Assembly: GCA_002633005.1 (NCBI GenBank) | Contig: NMRA01000263.1 | Location: 317,841-381,840, forward strand | Length of the DNA: 64,000 nt | DNA from: Phoronis australis | Taxonomy: Eukaryota; Phoronida; Phoronidae | Reading direction: 5' to 3' | Shown here: in pieces, positions 1 through 13,100 of the stretch | How the letters are laid out: each line of letters opens with the position of its first letter | Numbering within the stretch: the first letter of the stretch is position 1 | Program-made: the position numbers and the translations under genes | Notes under the pieces: model-generated | Seen by the model: only the letters and a program-made list of their open reading frames with translations | Told to the model about the DNA's origin: nothing | Database searches by the model: none

Positions 1-230
1 AACACAAAAACAAAAAATCAACTTGCAGTCAGATTTCTGACTTTAAAGTCAAAAGTACATGGGCTTAAGAAACTAGCCCCAAGTCGTAGTCAAAGCTAAT
101 AACTTCAAAAGTACATTCAATCCAACAATGCACTCTTTATCTGTAAATGGCTCTTTAAAAAATGAAAACTACACAACTTTTGATTTTTGCAGGAAATAGA
201 AGCTACCGTAACTCTATTTACGCCAGTGTC

Positions 231-320
231 ATACCTGTTTTAACGACACCATCATTGTCATATTACCTGTTTTAACGACACCATCATTGTCATACCTGTT
301 TTAACGACACCATCATTGTT
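231..320. repeat. Three tandem copies of an exon end plus its 5' splice donor
   Basis: A unit of about 29-32 bp is repeated three times. On the minus strand each copy reads ACAATGATGGTGTCGTTAAA then ACAG, followed by GT, so each copy carries the last coding bases and the donor of the exon at 296-557. Two copies continue GTATGAC and the middle one GTAATATGAC. The spacing between candidate exon ends (29 and 32 bases) is not a multiple of three. Confidence 0.85.
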
Positions 321-557
321 ATTACTCTCTGTTGCTGCTAGTGCCACCTCTTCTGTTTCATTCACCTTCTGCAGCAGGTGGAACTGGCTGACACGTGTTG
401 GCAGCACCAACGGTTCTGCAGGGACAGCTGGTGGTGAGTACGGTCGTGATACACTATCAGAGAGCTCATAACGTTCAGGCTTGATGTTATGTACTCCTGA
501 CATGAACTTTGTAAATGGGTCAGCCATCTTGAAGTCCAAGTGAAACAACTCTGTCAC
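296..557 (-). CDS. Internal coding exon of an unrecognised gene
   Basis: On the minus strand a good acceptor (pyrimidine tract then CAG at 558-560) is followed by an open frame starting VTELFHLDFKMADPF and ending at a strong donor (AAACAG then GTATGA, exon end 296). The exon gives 87 codons plus one base. The peptide is rich in Ser, Pro and Glu in its second half (SRPYSPPAVPAEPLVLPTR, then NETEEV and an Asn run), so it reads as a soluble, partly disordered segment; I see no domain, catalytic motif or membrane segment. I do not recognise the family. The donor lies in a triplicated 29-32 bp repeat, so the exon could also end at 267 or 235. Downstream exons lie outside the window to the left; the upstream exons are not resolved. 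Confidence 0.6.
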
Positions 558-3500
558 CTGAAGGGAAATATTTGGAACTGACTAAATGTTGAATGAACAT
601 GAATGAGTAAAGCTCCTGTCACACTAGACTGTGATCATGTCTTCACTAAGTAAAGTGCAAGATGTTGCTATCAACATTTTACAAGCATAGTGGACACAGG
701 CTAGAGTGGGAAAGGGTCAACAGGACTACTCACGACTGCAAGAGCTTTGCAAAGCACAAAACAAGGGCAGAGGTTGTGCGACGACCCTACACTCTGCATA
801 GAGCCATGTAATGATGTACAGAGGTTGTGCAACCACCCCACAGGGCCATGTAATGATGAGCAACTCTCACGAGTTTGGAGGAAAATTTGAAAACTCTTTT
901 CAAAGTCCGCTAAACGAGCAAGCTTTTAGCATATTACAAAGCAACTGTGGGACTAGACCAACCCCCAAGGACCACAACTTCCAATCTGTGACATAGGAAG
1001 TGTGCGTTCAATGATGCATTAGCAGGTGACAAAACAAGGATCATCAAAGCAGGGTTCAGTGTCGTTTTAAATTGATGATGCGAGCATATGACAAGATAAA
1101 ATTTGACGATTTTGTTGAGGTTTTGAATGTACACCTGCACGCAAGTAAAAACTGCCCCAAACACAAAAAATGAGATCAGTAGAAAGTCTACTGATTTTAA
1201 CTAGAAGTCTTGATACTGCACATAGACCAGTAGACACTAGTGCACTTTGAAAGCACTTAGACCAGGAGATACGGTAGTACACTTTGTAATCTCCCAACCT
1301 ATAGCCAAAAGCCTAGTACAAGCATTGTTTTCATAAATTTCCCAATCTTGATGCTTGTATTCCATAAGGAAAAGACTTTTTATGCATTTGTAACATTGCA
1401 GACAATTGATATGAAACAGAAAGCAAAACAGAACTTCCAGAATCAACAATAAATCTAACCCTATGAAGCTTTATGCTTGTCTCAGCGATTGTTGTAAAGA
1501 ACAAGTTATAGCCAAGAGACAAACTTTTGTCACTATGCACTGACACACAAATAAGCATCTCAATCTGGATGGAGGCTTAAAAATAGTCAGTAGCTGGGAA
1601 TATACTTTTGAGAATTAAATTTGTAACTTATAAAAATAGCTTTTAATGGGACATTATCAGTTTTTATCACTGGAAAACAATTTTTTATCATTACTGGATG
1701 GGATAGACCTGTTGCAGTTATTAATTAGTTTTGATAAAAGCTATAACACAGCAAACTCCAAACTGCAGGTACGGACAATTGAACCTCGCTACAACAACCC
1801 TGCCAGGAACTATCAGAGATTTTTGTCGTGACTGAGGCTCGCTGTAACCAAATTAACTTTTTTGTGAATGTTGTATCCGTGTGTTGAAAAGGCATTTTGG
1901 ATTAAAGAAAAATGGGTCTACTGAAATAGAACGTTATAGAAATGAACAAATGTTGTAAACATGGTTCTTAGCAACGCAATGCGACTGTAACCCCTAGTGT
2001 CTGGGTTCATAGAAACGCAATGCGCCTGTAATCCTTAGTGTCTGGGTTCATAGTAATGCAATGCGCCTGTAACCCCTAGTGTCTGGGTTCGTGGTAACGC
2101 AATGCGCCTGTAACCCCTAGTGTCTATATCGTGTTTAACACTTAAGGCATGCATCTACACATTCTCCAACAGTTAGTACTGACCACCAACCCACATGATC
2201 ACATGAAGAATGTTTACTAGTACTGGCATAGCGCCTGTACAGATATTTATAAAATGAGCCTTGGTATTTGTTTGACCATTACCACTTAAGACAAAATATA
2301 TCACCAGGTGTACACATGCATATCTGCACACTAAAGTTGACCCTTGTACAGCAAGTTATGTAAACAAGCAGGACAAGGGGTCACAAATAGTGAATAACAA
2401 GTCAACACAACAACCACAAATCAGCTGTTCAACTATTAACCCCATCAGCTGACATAACCACGCTGCTGGGGGTCCACCAAAGCTAGGCAATGTACATCAG
2501 TTCAAATACAGATGGCGAGTTTTTTACATTGAAGTGAACTAGATGGCTTGGAATCAATCTAGCATCTGATAACCTTGAAACTTTTCAGTCATGACAGCCA
2601 AACTTTACAACAAAGTTCTTTCACTGAATATCAGTTTTTACTTAAAAGTGTTCATATGCAGAGTTTATCCTCACAAAAAATGCTTTAAATGGAATTGTGC
2701 TAACACCTTATGATCAGAAAAAAGCAGTGATTTTCAAAATGAGTAAAAATACCTTTCTACTGCAATACTACTCCCCAAAACAAACAAATAACAAGCCTCA
2801 GGTTATTAAGAACAACAATAATGTTTACAGACAAACACTTATTTACTTCCAACTCCTTAACAACTAACACTTAGATGACTTTGTACTACACTAATCAAAA
2901 CAGTTGATTGGAATTTCTGTAAATTCATTAAGATAACGACTCCTTAGTATAAACATGGGAGATTTTAGACAGCCAGAAATAAAAGGAGTAAAGGATTAAA
3001 TTGAATATTGCACAGTCTAAAGACTCTTGTAATGTTCACATACTGGATAAAATGTTAGCACTCTTGTAAACAGAAAAAAGCCCGTAATCACGTAATGTGA
3101 ACAGCTGCAATGTTCACTTTTGCTGGCGTTTTCACAAACACTTTTGTTTCCAAACTGTTTGGTTCAAAGGATGTCATACATTCCTCGTGTTTTATCATTA
3201 CAATGACAGAGTTAGTGTGTTGTGCAATTAATTTTTTATTTAGTGGTTGTTGCATCAACAGATCAGGTGAAGAATCAGTGTTCATGGATATGCCTTCAGT
3301 GAGACAACAGGTGGCACTCCAAATAATGACCAAGTCTAAGTAACTTCAGAACAGATTCTAAATGAAGGGTCGACATCATTCTATGAACACTGATGATCTC
3401 TATGACCGAGCTGATGCCAGTAAACATGAAGTTCACCAAGTACTTGGTACTTGAGAGATATCAGTGCTATTACAGTATACTCAACAAAACACAATTCCAA

Positions 3501-4489
3501 TACTGCCATCAACGACCCAGTCTCCTAACATTAACAACCTATACATAAAAATGTCACCAAGTTTGCATTTACAGTTATTTTGAGTGGAGAATATTTGAAA
3601 GTACAGTCATCATCTTGCATTGCATACATGTACCTGCATGTGTAATTCTGTCTAGTATGACTGTCTGAATCTAATGGTGTTTCAACTGAAAAATACTTGT
3701 TCAAACGTGTCTCTAATATTTAGTCTAATAAAATATCAAGAAGACCACACAGTCATCTTGGATACTGGTTGTTGAATCATAGCACTGGCTGGCAGAGACT
3801 CAGGGGTCTGTAAACAACTACAAAGTTACAATCACTCTACCTTTTTTTAATACAACCCTAAAATAGCTTTATGCCTACCTGAACAAACAAAGGAGTAACT
3901 GAACACCTCTGTATACAACCAGAATTTCTCATTCTCCTTTCAGATTTACTGTAAAACTTCTTTAAACGCTCATCAAGGCAAAATTGTGAAGACTATGACC
4001 TTCGAAAGGTCACTACCTAACCTATATTTCACGAGCTTTTGTACACACCTACAAATTCAGACCGTTGATTGGTCAGTGTCAGGTGACGTCAATAACCTTC
4101 CGAGAAGAGGGAAATGAAAGCAGTTTACCATAAACAAAACACCATACCTCGGTCGCAATGAGTTCACCACGGAACGAGTCACAAGGTGGCAATCAAACAC
4201 ATATCTCTTCTTACTTGTATAAATACAATTTAATCATAGACAGTACATGGTCTTGTTTTCGATGCTGAACTGAGCCTCTTGTCGACAAATATCCGTCAAC
4301 CAAACAAACAAACAAACAAGAGACAAGGGCAATAAGCTCAACAAAGACTTGGTCTTGAAAGGATAACAAAGCTTAGCCATGACGATTCTTGTTTTATCGT
4401 CATTGAAAAATGTGATGTCTTACAGGATTTGAACCTAGCTCTAACTGACAAATTAGTCACTGACTGCAGACAAAACTGCTAAAATTTAC
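558..4489 (-). other. Intron-like region of the unrecognised minus-strand gene
   Basis: Between the exon at 296-557 and the candidate first exon at 4490-4512 I could not place further exons with confidence. The minus strand has an open stretch at about 3100-3330 and a short open segment after a good acceptor near 3820, but neither joins the candidate first exon in frame. The stretch is AT-rich and contains a 41-bp tandem repeat at 1972-2128. Confidence 0.4.
1972..2128. repeat. 41-bp tandem repeat, about four copies
   Basis: The unit contains GCAATGCGCCTGTAACCCCT followed by AGTGTCTGGGTTC and recurs at 41-bp spacing with a few substitutions; the last copy is truncated after AGTGTCT. Confidence 0.9.
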
Positions 4490-4512
4490 CTTCGACATTC
4501 AAACAACGCCAT
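4490..4512 (-). CDS. Candidate first coding exon of the leftmost minus-strand gene
   Basis: The minus strand reads an ATG followed by codons for ALFECR, then AG and a consensus donor GTAAAT. The start sits in an AAGATGGCG context, which resembles the YY1-type element found at many metazoan start codons. A CACGTG E-box lies about 35 bp upstream at 4547-4552. The exon is only 23 bases and its link to the exon at 296-557 is inferred from strand and order. Confidence 0.35.
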
Positions 4513-5450
4513 CTTAGTTTTGCACCTCATCCAGAAATGCTTCTGTCACGTGCTGCTCTCTATGGGAAAAATTTGAAACTATGTGTCTAGCATTGGCACA
4601 ATAGCGTTGGTGTTGTGTCGGCCCACTTCTAAAACCATTACACAAAAACCGTGCACGGCAATTCCGAGCACACTTCAATTTAATTCAAAATCAGGCTTTG
4701 AAGATATTTTGAGACTATTTTGTTGCGTTTGACGAAAATAAGGCCACGGTTTTGTTTCACTGATGTAAGTGGGCCGGGGGGGGGGAGCTCGGGAGACCTC
4801 GGGGGACTAGCACGAGCCCCCATTTGGCGAAGAGGGCAAAAAGGTCCGCATCAGAGAAAAAAAAAGTCCGAAAAAGTAGGAAACGAGACCAAAGTCAATT
4901 CATAGCTCTGAACGTAGTTATTGAAAAAATTGGAAGTTGAGAAGTTGATATTTGTGAAGTTGTCCCTATTTGGTATTTGGCATTGAACGCTCCCTCCTCC
5001 AATCGTCACCTACTGCCGCCCCCTGACCCTTGACGCCAGTCATCATCAATTTGTACTGCTCCCTAGCTTCGCCGCCGTCTGCCACCATGATCATAAAGCA
5101 GTCGTGAAATACACAAACGCGGGCTGGCCGGGATACACCACTAAGTTGAAATAACGGAACCTTTGGTTTTAATCGTTTTGAATGGTTTTAGTATGTTTTG
5201 GAAATGAAACTGGAAAAGATTTTACGAGTTTCCGTGAACTGTTTGAAATTTTCCTCTAACGCTTTGAACTTTTTGAGATTTAATTGCTATTATTTCAGAC
5301 TTCTGTGAGAAAAATGCCGGATTAAACATTTCAGCGATTATTGTTGACGTAATGCATGGATACGCGGTTTGGAGATTTTCTGTATCCGGATTAAATACAG
5401 CTGCATCATGATTAGTCAAGCCCATAGGAAGGCAAAAATTATTGGCGGGG

Positions 5451-5455
5451 NNNNN
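5451..5455. other. Assembly gap of five Ns
   Basis: Five Ns sit between a GGGG run and a run of about 19 Cs; the true length of the homopolymer tract is unknown. A single N also occurs at 54316. Confidence 0.98.
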
Positions 5456-5560
5456 CCCCCCCCCCCCCCCCATCGCCATCACCTCCGCCACCCCCCACCC
5501 CCGTGCTCCCAATGCCCCCATATTAGTAACTAATCTCACACGTCCGCCCTAGGTGGGGGG

Positions 5561-5716
5561 CAGTGGAGGATTAACGGGTGGTCAAGGGGCTATGGCCCCC
5601 TTAAAATTCTCCAGATTCCAGTTGGCAGTTCGGGGGTGCAAATTTCTGATGGGTTAAACCCTGGCTAATAATCTGACCTACCCCCCAACTCAAAATCCTC
5701 AGCTGGATCCGCCCCT
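5561..5716. mobile_element. Short hAT-like inverted-repeat element, degraded
   Basis: The segment begins CAGTGGAGGATTA and ends GCTGGATCCGCCCCTG, which are imperfect inverted repeats of the CAGTGGCGGATC type used by many hAT-derived MITEs. The interior is G-rich then C-rich and has no coding capacity. Related segments end at 9314 and lie at 14244-14471 and 60901-61124. Confidence 0.5.
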
Positions 5717-8700
5717 GGGACAACCCCGGGGATGCAGCCAACAAGAGTTGAGTAACCGTGAACCAACACGGAAAGTAAGAATGGGCCTAGGACCAGTACA
5801 CTAACCGGTAGCGAGGAGCTGTCTCAAATAGCTATAGCTGAGATCTAACAGTGTGAAAATACAAAATTCCCGAGGAACGAAGCTAGCTGCTGGTCAGCTC
5901 AGCTGTCATTCACTTGAGACAAACAGCTTGTACCGCCGTCTGCGCTCGCTCTAAGGTCAAGATTCGTTTTATTGTGATCCAGTTTCAGGAAAGCGTTATT
6001 TTATTATGGTTATTCTTTGAAGGAGTTTTTTTTTTGAAAAGGTGAGGTCCCGAAGTCCCTGGTATAGTGCCTTTGGGGCCGTTTCAAAATGCCTTGTCGA
6101 CTGAAACACGACCGGTAGTCCAGTTTCCGGTGGCTGGGGAAAACGATAGTGTGTCCCAAAAATGTACACACTTCCTGAACGCTTGGTGTTCAAATTCAGT
6201 TTCCGTGGATCACTGAGATTCTGCGCGGGCCTACTGCAGTTTTACACCTTATTTTTAACGTGGATACGTCAGTCATGACGTACACGGGAATCAGGACAAG
6301 AAATCAATTCAGTTTTGAACAAAAATTCGTTGATCAATACTACTGGAAACTAAAAACATCAAGAAAGTGCAAAGACAACCTTTCCAAGCAATGAGATTAA
6401 TTTTGTATTTTTAAAAGTTTTTTCTATCTACGGTTTGTGAGTTCGAATTTCATCAATGTCTTTGAGAGTTATTTTAGATATGCAAAAATCGTCTATAGTT
6501 GTACTTTACTATTTGGCGATCGGATTATAGAGTTTTTCCAACTTCAGGCTGCAATTAAATTCAATGAAACATCATCAATTCTTCCAAGATTAGCTTCAAA
6601 TTGTCAAAAATGATCTATGAATCTATCGGTTTTCGTAGATACATAAACAAGTAAATCAGAAACCAACTAATTTGTTTATCAAAACGGAATGTTATAAGCA
6701 GACTTTTGACGGGTAACCTGGGGAACATGCGGCATTCGTATTAAGGTGTATTTTGTTCATTTCAGAGATACCTATAACGGTTCACGAGGTAAACTTGAAC
6801 TCCAGTAAAAAAAAAAAAACGCTGAAATCTTTGTCTATGATTGCGAGAGTTCTTTGAGTACCCATTCGACATTTACACGGTCATCACAAATAGTAGCCTT
6901 GACAGCAGTGTTTTCCACCTGAGGAAATTCCTTACAAACAACTCATAGTAATCATCTTCAAAAGAGATACTATTCTTGTGAAACTACGGGAAACAGTAAC
7001 ATTATTTTATAACTAACCATCGGAAATAGACCTTTTGTGTAGTTCACAAATAGTGGCTTTCACGTTCTTCAAAACTCCACCCTTTCGATCGCGGTAATCC
7101 TACTGTATTTTTCACAGTTTTGGTTGGTTGGGTCGAATAGCTGTGCTATGCACGAATGTTTTGCATTTTTTTGATGAATTTGGGACAAACGGACATTTCC
7201 TCCGAACTGCTTCCCCGAGAGAGGGTCCCGTCTGAAATGGGACACCTTAAGATGATAAGCTAAACTTCGTTAAGCTTGGAAAAAGAGTGACAGTGCATTC
7301 CACCGTCGTGTGGTCACAAAACGATTCAGGAAGTGACCTCCTTCAACATGAAAGCCGGTTGCACGATTTCACAAAAAACAGGAAAATACATGTAATCGAT
7401 TCCAACATTGGGCCCTCTCTCCGTGAGCGGACCCTTAAGAATTTGTCAATAAAAACACAAAAAGGTGTACACATGAATGTCATCAATGGCCTCCTTAAAG
7501 GGTAGGGCCCTTAAATATGAAAATATCTATATTTTCAAATATCAGGAAATGCGCAGCAATTGATGTTATCTGTCACGTCATCAATTTTTCTCAAGTAATA
7601 TACAGTTTCGAGGAAAAAATAAAGCAAAAGTTGTTTCTGTTATCCCTTGCCAGAGAGAGGCATCTGGAAAAATATAGTTTTGCATTCGCAAAATTGACTT
7701 ATCGAATTTAAAACTCCATTAAATTAGTACGCTCCGCAAAAGCTTCGCTTTACAAATTTTCTCGATTTTTCGAAATATATGTATGATTGATTTCGTGCAC
7801 GTTTTCAAGAGCGTTTAGACGACCTGTGCTGCAAAAGCGGAGACCCTAAAGACAATGTTCTGGCCAAGGTCATCAATAGGTAAACCATGCACTGATGCAG
7901 AGTTGTTAAATGTTCTCTTGAATTTTCTCTCTTATCCGTATTTCGCAGTCTTTCTTTACTCGACTGTCCACGGCCTCACGCCTATGTCGATTGCCACGGT
8001 TTAACCCTTACACCTGAAAATTTTTTGGAGGGCCCGAGCCCCCAGGCCCCCCCGCTTCCCACGGCCCTGTTAGTTTCGAAGTATAGTGTGAAATATATTT
8101 CATTTGATTTTCTTTTTTTTAATCCAAATGGAATTAATAACATCTGATGGGCCAAACTCGGGTCCAGCAGCTTCGCGGTCAATAAATCAGGACTTTCTGT
8201 AAAAGACACCAACCGCTTTTTAGCGATTTAAGTTATTTACTGTTACAAAATTAACATTTTCTTACTTCTCAGTAAGTTTAGAGATCCAGACAAGTAGCTA
8301 ATGTTTCAGATCAAGGCCATCAAGTTGTCACGGCGGGTACACATACATGTACATAGAAGCATAGGAGCAGGCGATTTATTTCAACTGACCCGTTTACGAA
8401 CAGCAAAAAAAGCCAAATTTACCAACAGAATTATTGAGAATGTGGACCTTTTACTAAAAAAAAAAACGGTCTACGTTCAGAGCTACAAATTGTGCGTTCG
8501 TTTTAAGTGTCAAATTCGGAACACGGCTCAATCGTAACGGAACTTTGGCTAAGGATAGTCTCTCCCGCGATATCCCAGGCGACCGGCAGTGGCGCTACGC
8601 ACTACGACTCCGTTTCTGTCGTCTGCTTCACTGTGCAATAAAGAAAAATACTTCATTTTTTAAAGAAAATGGAATCTGAGTGACGATGGAAAAACAGGAG

Positions 8701-8993
8701 CTGCTGGTAAGATGTGAATTTTAATCGAAGCCTTAGTGCATCGCTCAGAAACTCATAATTCTCTCTTTGTCAACCCTTAAGACGATTTCCAAAGCAATCG
8801 CGCCATTAATGCCAACACAAAATAACGGATTTGGTCTTTTTTCGGGCTATTGAAGACTATTTTAAATACAGCAAATTTATTACGAACTGATTGCACAAAA
8901 TATAAAACATTACAAAAAGAAGTAGGTTTCGCGCGCAAACGCTGTGGACCATAAACAAGTAGGTCTCTTAGTATTAAATTACGAGTGAAATTC

Positions 8994-9058
8994 GTGGTTG
9001 TGTAGTGGTAAAGCACGCGCGCTCTAAACGCCAGGCCGTGAGTTCGAGTCTGAGGAAA
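8994..9058 (+). repeat. tRNA-like segment, probably a SINE head or tRNA relic
   Basis: The sequence contains an A-box-like TAGTGGTAAAG and a B-box-like AGTTCGAGTC at tRNA-like spacing. The acceptor arm does not pair convincingly and there is no clean terminal T run directly after it, so I do not call an active tRNA gene. Confidence 0.4.
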
Positions 9059-9179
9059 AATGCAGTTTTTCAAGTTTGACAAGTTTTCCGTGTTTTTTAT
9101 TTCTTTGCCTTTTTTCTTGGATAATACTTCAGGAATCTAGAAAAATGCTTGATTTGTAAAGGAAAAAACAGACAAATTC

Positions 9180-9314
9180 TCCTGGGCGGGAGGGGGGGCA
9201 AACCCCCCTTCCGACCTCCCCCCATTCGGTGCTATGTGCATCTACAATCGTGCTTTGCGCAAATGTTTACAGACAAAATGTTGGTCCCCTTGTGATATCC
9301 TAGATCCGCCACTG
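9180..9314. mobile_element. End of a CAGTGG-family inverted-repeat element
   Basis: The segment carries the same G-rich and C-rich block as the other family members and ends with TAGATCCGCCACTG. The left terminus was not found. Confidence 0.4.
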
Positions 9315-9558
9315 CTAGCATTGATACAACGACGCGCGGGCACATTCACGATTTTTATAAAATTACCTATTTGAGTAAAGTATTATGGGAAATTGTTTTC
9401 TCGAGGAAACGCAATGTTTAGGAGAAAAATTATTATTCATTACAGCGTGGTTGGTTACTGCGAGTTTGAAGTGACGGTATAACAAAGTATATAACATTAT
9501 CATCACCAGGGTCGAGCTCCGTAGGCGCAAGAGAATGTGTGGTCACGTGGTTTGCTTG

Positions 9559-9598
9559 CTTCACGAGATATCGCTTTAAAAAGCGATATGTCGTGAAG
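9559..9598. repeat. 40-bp near-perfect palindrome
   Basis: Arms CTTCACGAGATATCGCTTT and AAAGCGATATGTCGTGAAG are reverse complements apart from one position, separated by two A residues. It could form a long hairpin in single-stranded DNA or RNA. Confidence 0.85.
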
Positions 9599-10161
9599 AC
9601 TTGTGTGATCTTGCGTTTTGGCGAGGTTCTCGCATTTACGGAACACATACTAGGTCTAGTCCGACCGGCGAGGTGTTACAAAGAAGCGATTATGTTGTTA
9701 GAATGTTGTTTCACACGACTATAACTTTAACTAAGTTAACAGTATGTATGTTTAGATATCATTTAATTAAACACAATAAAAACATTTGCTGACAAAACAA
9801 GAAAAGCGCGCCTGTAGCGCCTAGGCACACCATCGATTCATTGCGCATAAAGGCCCATTTAATGTTTATTAGCTTGTGTATTGTGTTGGTTCGCGAGACA
9901 TAAACACAGTGTCTTGCGCCTGACTGCGAGCGCTGAATATGACTGCGATAGGAGGTCACGTGACTAAGCCACGGTCGCTATGGTGGTTGCCAGTCGACGC
10001 TTTGTATGGGGCACGTTAGTGTGGATCGGGGTCGACTTTCTATGTAGTTGTAGAATAGCTCGCCCTGTCTCAAAGTCACACAGATAATTTCAGCATAGAT
10101 CGAAAGACTAGACTCGTCGTCGTTTAGATTTCTCTAGGTTGTAGTTTAGAAAAGGCTGACG

Positions 10162-13100
10162 ATGTCGGAAGAGGGATATGTCGTGCACGGAGGTAAGTTT
10201 CCAAAGTGGGGGATACAGGATTTCCACATCCAGTGAGCTATATATCGGTATACTACCAGTCTCCTCGTTATGAAATGGATTACTTACACTCACAATGTGT
10301 TAAGTCGGCCTAAGTATGTAGTCAGAAGCTCAGCTGAGTTAATACCCTAAAGTAAACTATTGATAGACAACAAGATATCACAATGCAGTAAGGATTGTTA
10401 CCTAAGTAAATAAAGAATCAGCTGGTTTTTGTTTCGGCCTTGAAATTAACACCATAGTGTCTCAATTGTATAGACTGGCGAAAGGTTGCAAACGTTTAAT
10501 CGGAATGACTTCGAGTCCCTGGGGCGACCAGCAAGTCTACTAAGTTAAACTGTAGTGTAACCATTCTTTACCCAAACGTCCCTAGCCTGGAGTGTTTACT
10601 GTCTGGCTCATTGGAAACACAAATTCTAGACTTATGGAAATACAAAGTCATGTTACTAAAGCATTAATACTCGAATCCCAAATAACGCCCAACATAAACC
10701 GAAGTGACATATCGCCTGATAACGTTATCTATATTACAGGTACCAAGAGGTGTTGAAATATAGACGATGCCTATAAATATTTCAGTAGCCAATAAAAAGT
10801 TCTTAGAACTCTGAATGAGCACGATGGCGACTATTAGTCATGGTATTCATTCATTTCAGTAGCGATATTGATTTCACTAAGCTGAATTGTGAAATTTTAA
10901 AATGTATTTGAAACGCAAGTAAGAAAGTTAAACCGGCTATTAACCCTACCTCCAGCATAGCTATTGAAGTTGGATTTTAACCACTCACTATTAGGAAATT
11001 GTTCTCAAATTGTTCATTAGTCATGATTTCAGTGTCTCGAATCAACCGACAATTTGTTATTACTCGAGACCAAACTCTATAGCTTGGTTTGTCACGGCGC
11101 GTCATTTTATGTACCGAGTACGTTCTAAAGCAATAACCAACTGTCACAAAAAACTATCACATTTTTTTGCAAACCCAGAAACATGTTCCCATCTGAGTAA
11201 GGAACATGTTGTTTCAATTTTGTATGGCTCACTGGACTTAGTGTATGTCAAAAATTCGGATTTTCGGACGGAACGCGGGTTTATGTACGGTTTGAACTCT
11301 TTTTAGTTTTCAGGGAGGAAATCCCCGGGGGTACATGCATACATACTTGGGAAACATTCTAATTTGTTTCATATATCCCGAAAGTATACTTTGCGCCCAT
11401 GCTCATGTTTGTGAGTGAGTGTGCTTTTAAAAATTCACAACGCTCCAGCAAATACAGCCCCCTTCTCAACAGTAAACAAGCTTTTGTGCCGTGACTAGTT
11501 TGGCAGAAAAAAGCGGTGAACTTGAAGAGGTTTTTACGAAATTCTATCACTAAGTGACCAAACACAGCAGTCTGCGTGATATTTTTGGTGTCGCTCAAGT
11601 TTCTATTGAGTAGTCTATAACAAGCCCACATCCTTAGGCTAAACCAAACAACTTAACATCACTGATCGAATGAAGAGGCAAATATTACAAGCTTCGCACA
11701 ATCGATGTTGTCGCGTATTATTTAATTAAATCCTTTTGACATTTAACAAAATGTATTGAATTAAAGCTCTAGTGACGCATTGTTCCGGGAGACAGTGCCG
11801 ATTCTCGCCGAGTGCAAATATTGGTTCTTCTTTAGCGGAAAATCGTGCCGATTTTTGAAAGACACATTTACATTAACTACAGAGTCATAGATCAATTTGC
11901 TTGATCTAAAACATGACTTGTTGATAGAAATAAAAAGAACTTGAAAGATCTAAAACGTGTGACGTAAATGATTTCCTAATTATCATTATTTAAAACGATT
12001 TGTCGGATACGTGGTAAACGATACAAAAATCGAAACGTCCAAACGTTTTTCAATGCGAAAATGCAAGCATAGACCTAAATGAAACGAATGCTAAAGAGGG
12101 GTGTCCGTCACGAATGCCAGTGTGGGGTTTGCGTCAACAAAGATGCAAATTACAGACGTTTCATTTTCAACTTCAATGGAGTAGTTACTCTGCCAACAGT
12201 TTCAGACAGGTCCACGTACCATATGACCGCGCAAACTTATCCACCACTCCTGCGCTAATCTAACATGAAAAGGTACTGGTTATCGTTATGTGCAAGCCAC
12301 TTGAAAAGTGATAACTCGAGACTTAACGTCTTAATAGTCGTGACTGCAAACAATATACGTTCGGTATTCTCATTGTGACAACTTAATGACCATGGAGTTA
12401 TCTTTGTAACGAATGCCCCACTTTCTGTCTAAATTGAGCTTTTATCGCTTTGGTACTCAAACATGTTAGGTATACAGAGGAGTAGACTTCATAAATCAGA
12501 GAGTTACGTTCCAGCTTAACCCGAGTCAAAGTTACGTACCGCCAGTATTTCGAGAACTGGTCCCACCTTTTGACAGCAAAAGGTTTTTGTATCTGCCTTT
12601 TCAAATGATAATTACAATGTTGTATGTTACTGATCTGATGGTTTGGATAACTGCCGATAGTTGTTGATCGTGGTTTTAGAAAAAATCTACGACTGTGTCT
12701 CGTCCACAACTTGCAATAGGGCGCCGTTAATTTTGCAATTATTATAAAACACGTGCAAAACAGCAAATACAACACCGGTTCACGATTATCCGGGGTCTGC
12801 TAGCTTTTCAAATTTTACAGTTACGATTTTCCTAAAACGTTCAACAGCTGAATTCATTACTTTCTCAGCACACAAATCGAACAGAACGGCCGGACAGCGC
12901 CGCACATCGGCTAGATCCAAGTCAGGTACAGTTTGCGCATTGATAGGAGTGACTACGTGGCTGGCTGCCATCAAACTGTCGCTATGTATCTTTCTTGCTA
13001 TACGTATTAATGATTTACCATGTGATTGTTGACTTCCGTTTACACAGTGCATGTTTTTGTTCGGCCTGTCTTATTGATTGTCTCTATTTTTCTGTCGTAG

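Larger units (their letters stand above)
4513..10161. other. Intergenic region, repeats only
   Basis: No exon chain could be built on either strand. The region holds a five-N gap at 5451-5455 flanked by G and C runs, two members of a CAGTGG...GATCC terminal-repeat family (5561-5716 and ending at 9314), a tRNA-like segment near 9000-9060 and a 40-bp palindrome at 9559-9598. The open frames around 7290-7710 and 9430-9790 show no recognisable protein and no convincing splice structure. Confidence 0.6.

Noticed and set aside
3088-3333. Minus-strand open frame of 81 codons as an exon of the leftmost gene
   Set aside because: Acceptor candidates are weak, the frame ends in a stop with no good donor, and it does not join the candidate first exon in phase.
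3760-3822. Short minus-strand segment after a good acceptor, encoding TPESLPASAMIQQP
   Set aside because: No convincing donor, and it is out of phase with the candidate first exon.
4425-4480. B-box-like GGTTCAAATCC on the minus strand
   Set aside because: No matching A-box or cloverleaf arms could be drawn, so no tRNA or SINE is called.
8994-9058. Functional tRNA gene
   Set aside because: The acceptor stem does not pair and the anticodon arm is irregular; kept only as a tRNA-like repeat.
12398-12775. Minus-strand 125-codon open frame with a hydrophobic start
   Set aside because: Composition fits translated AT-rich DNA; no domain, and it lies in an intron of the opposite strand.
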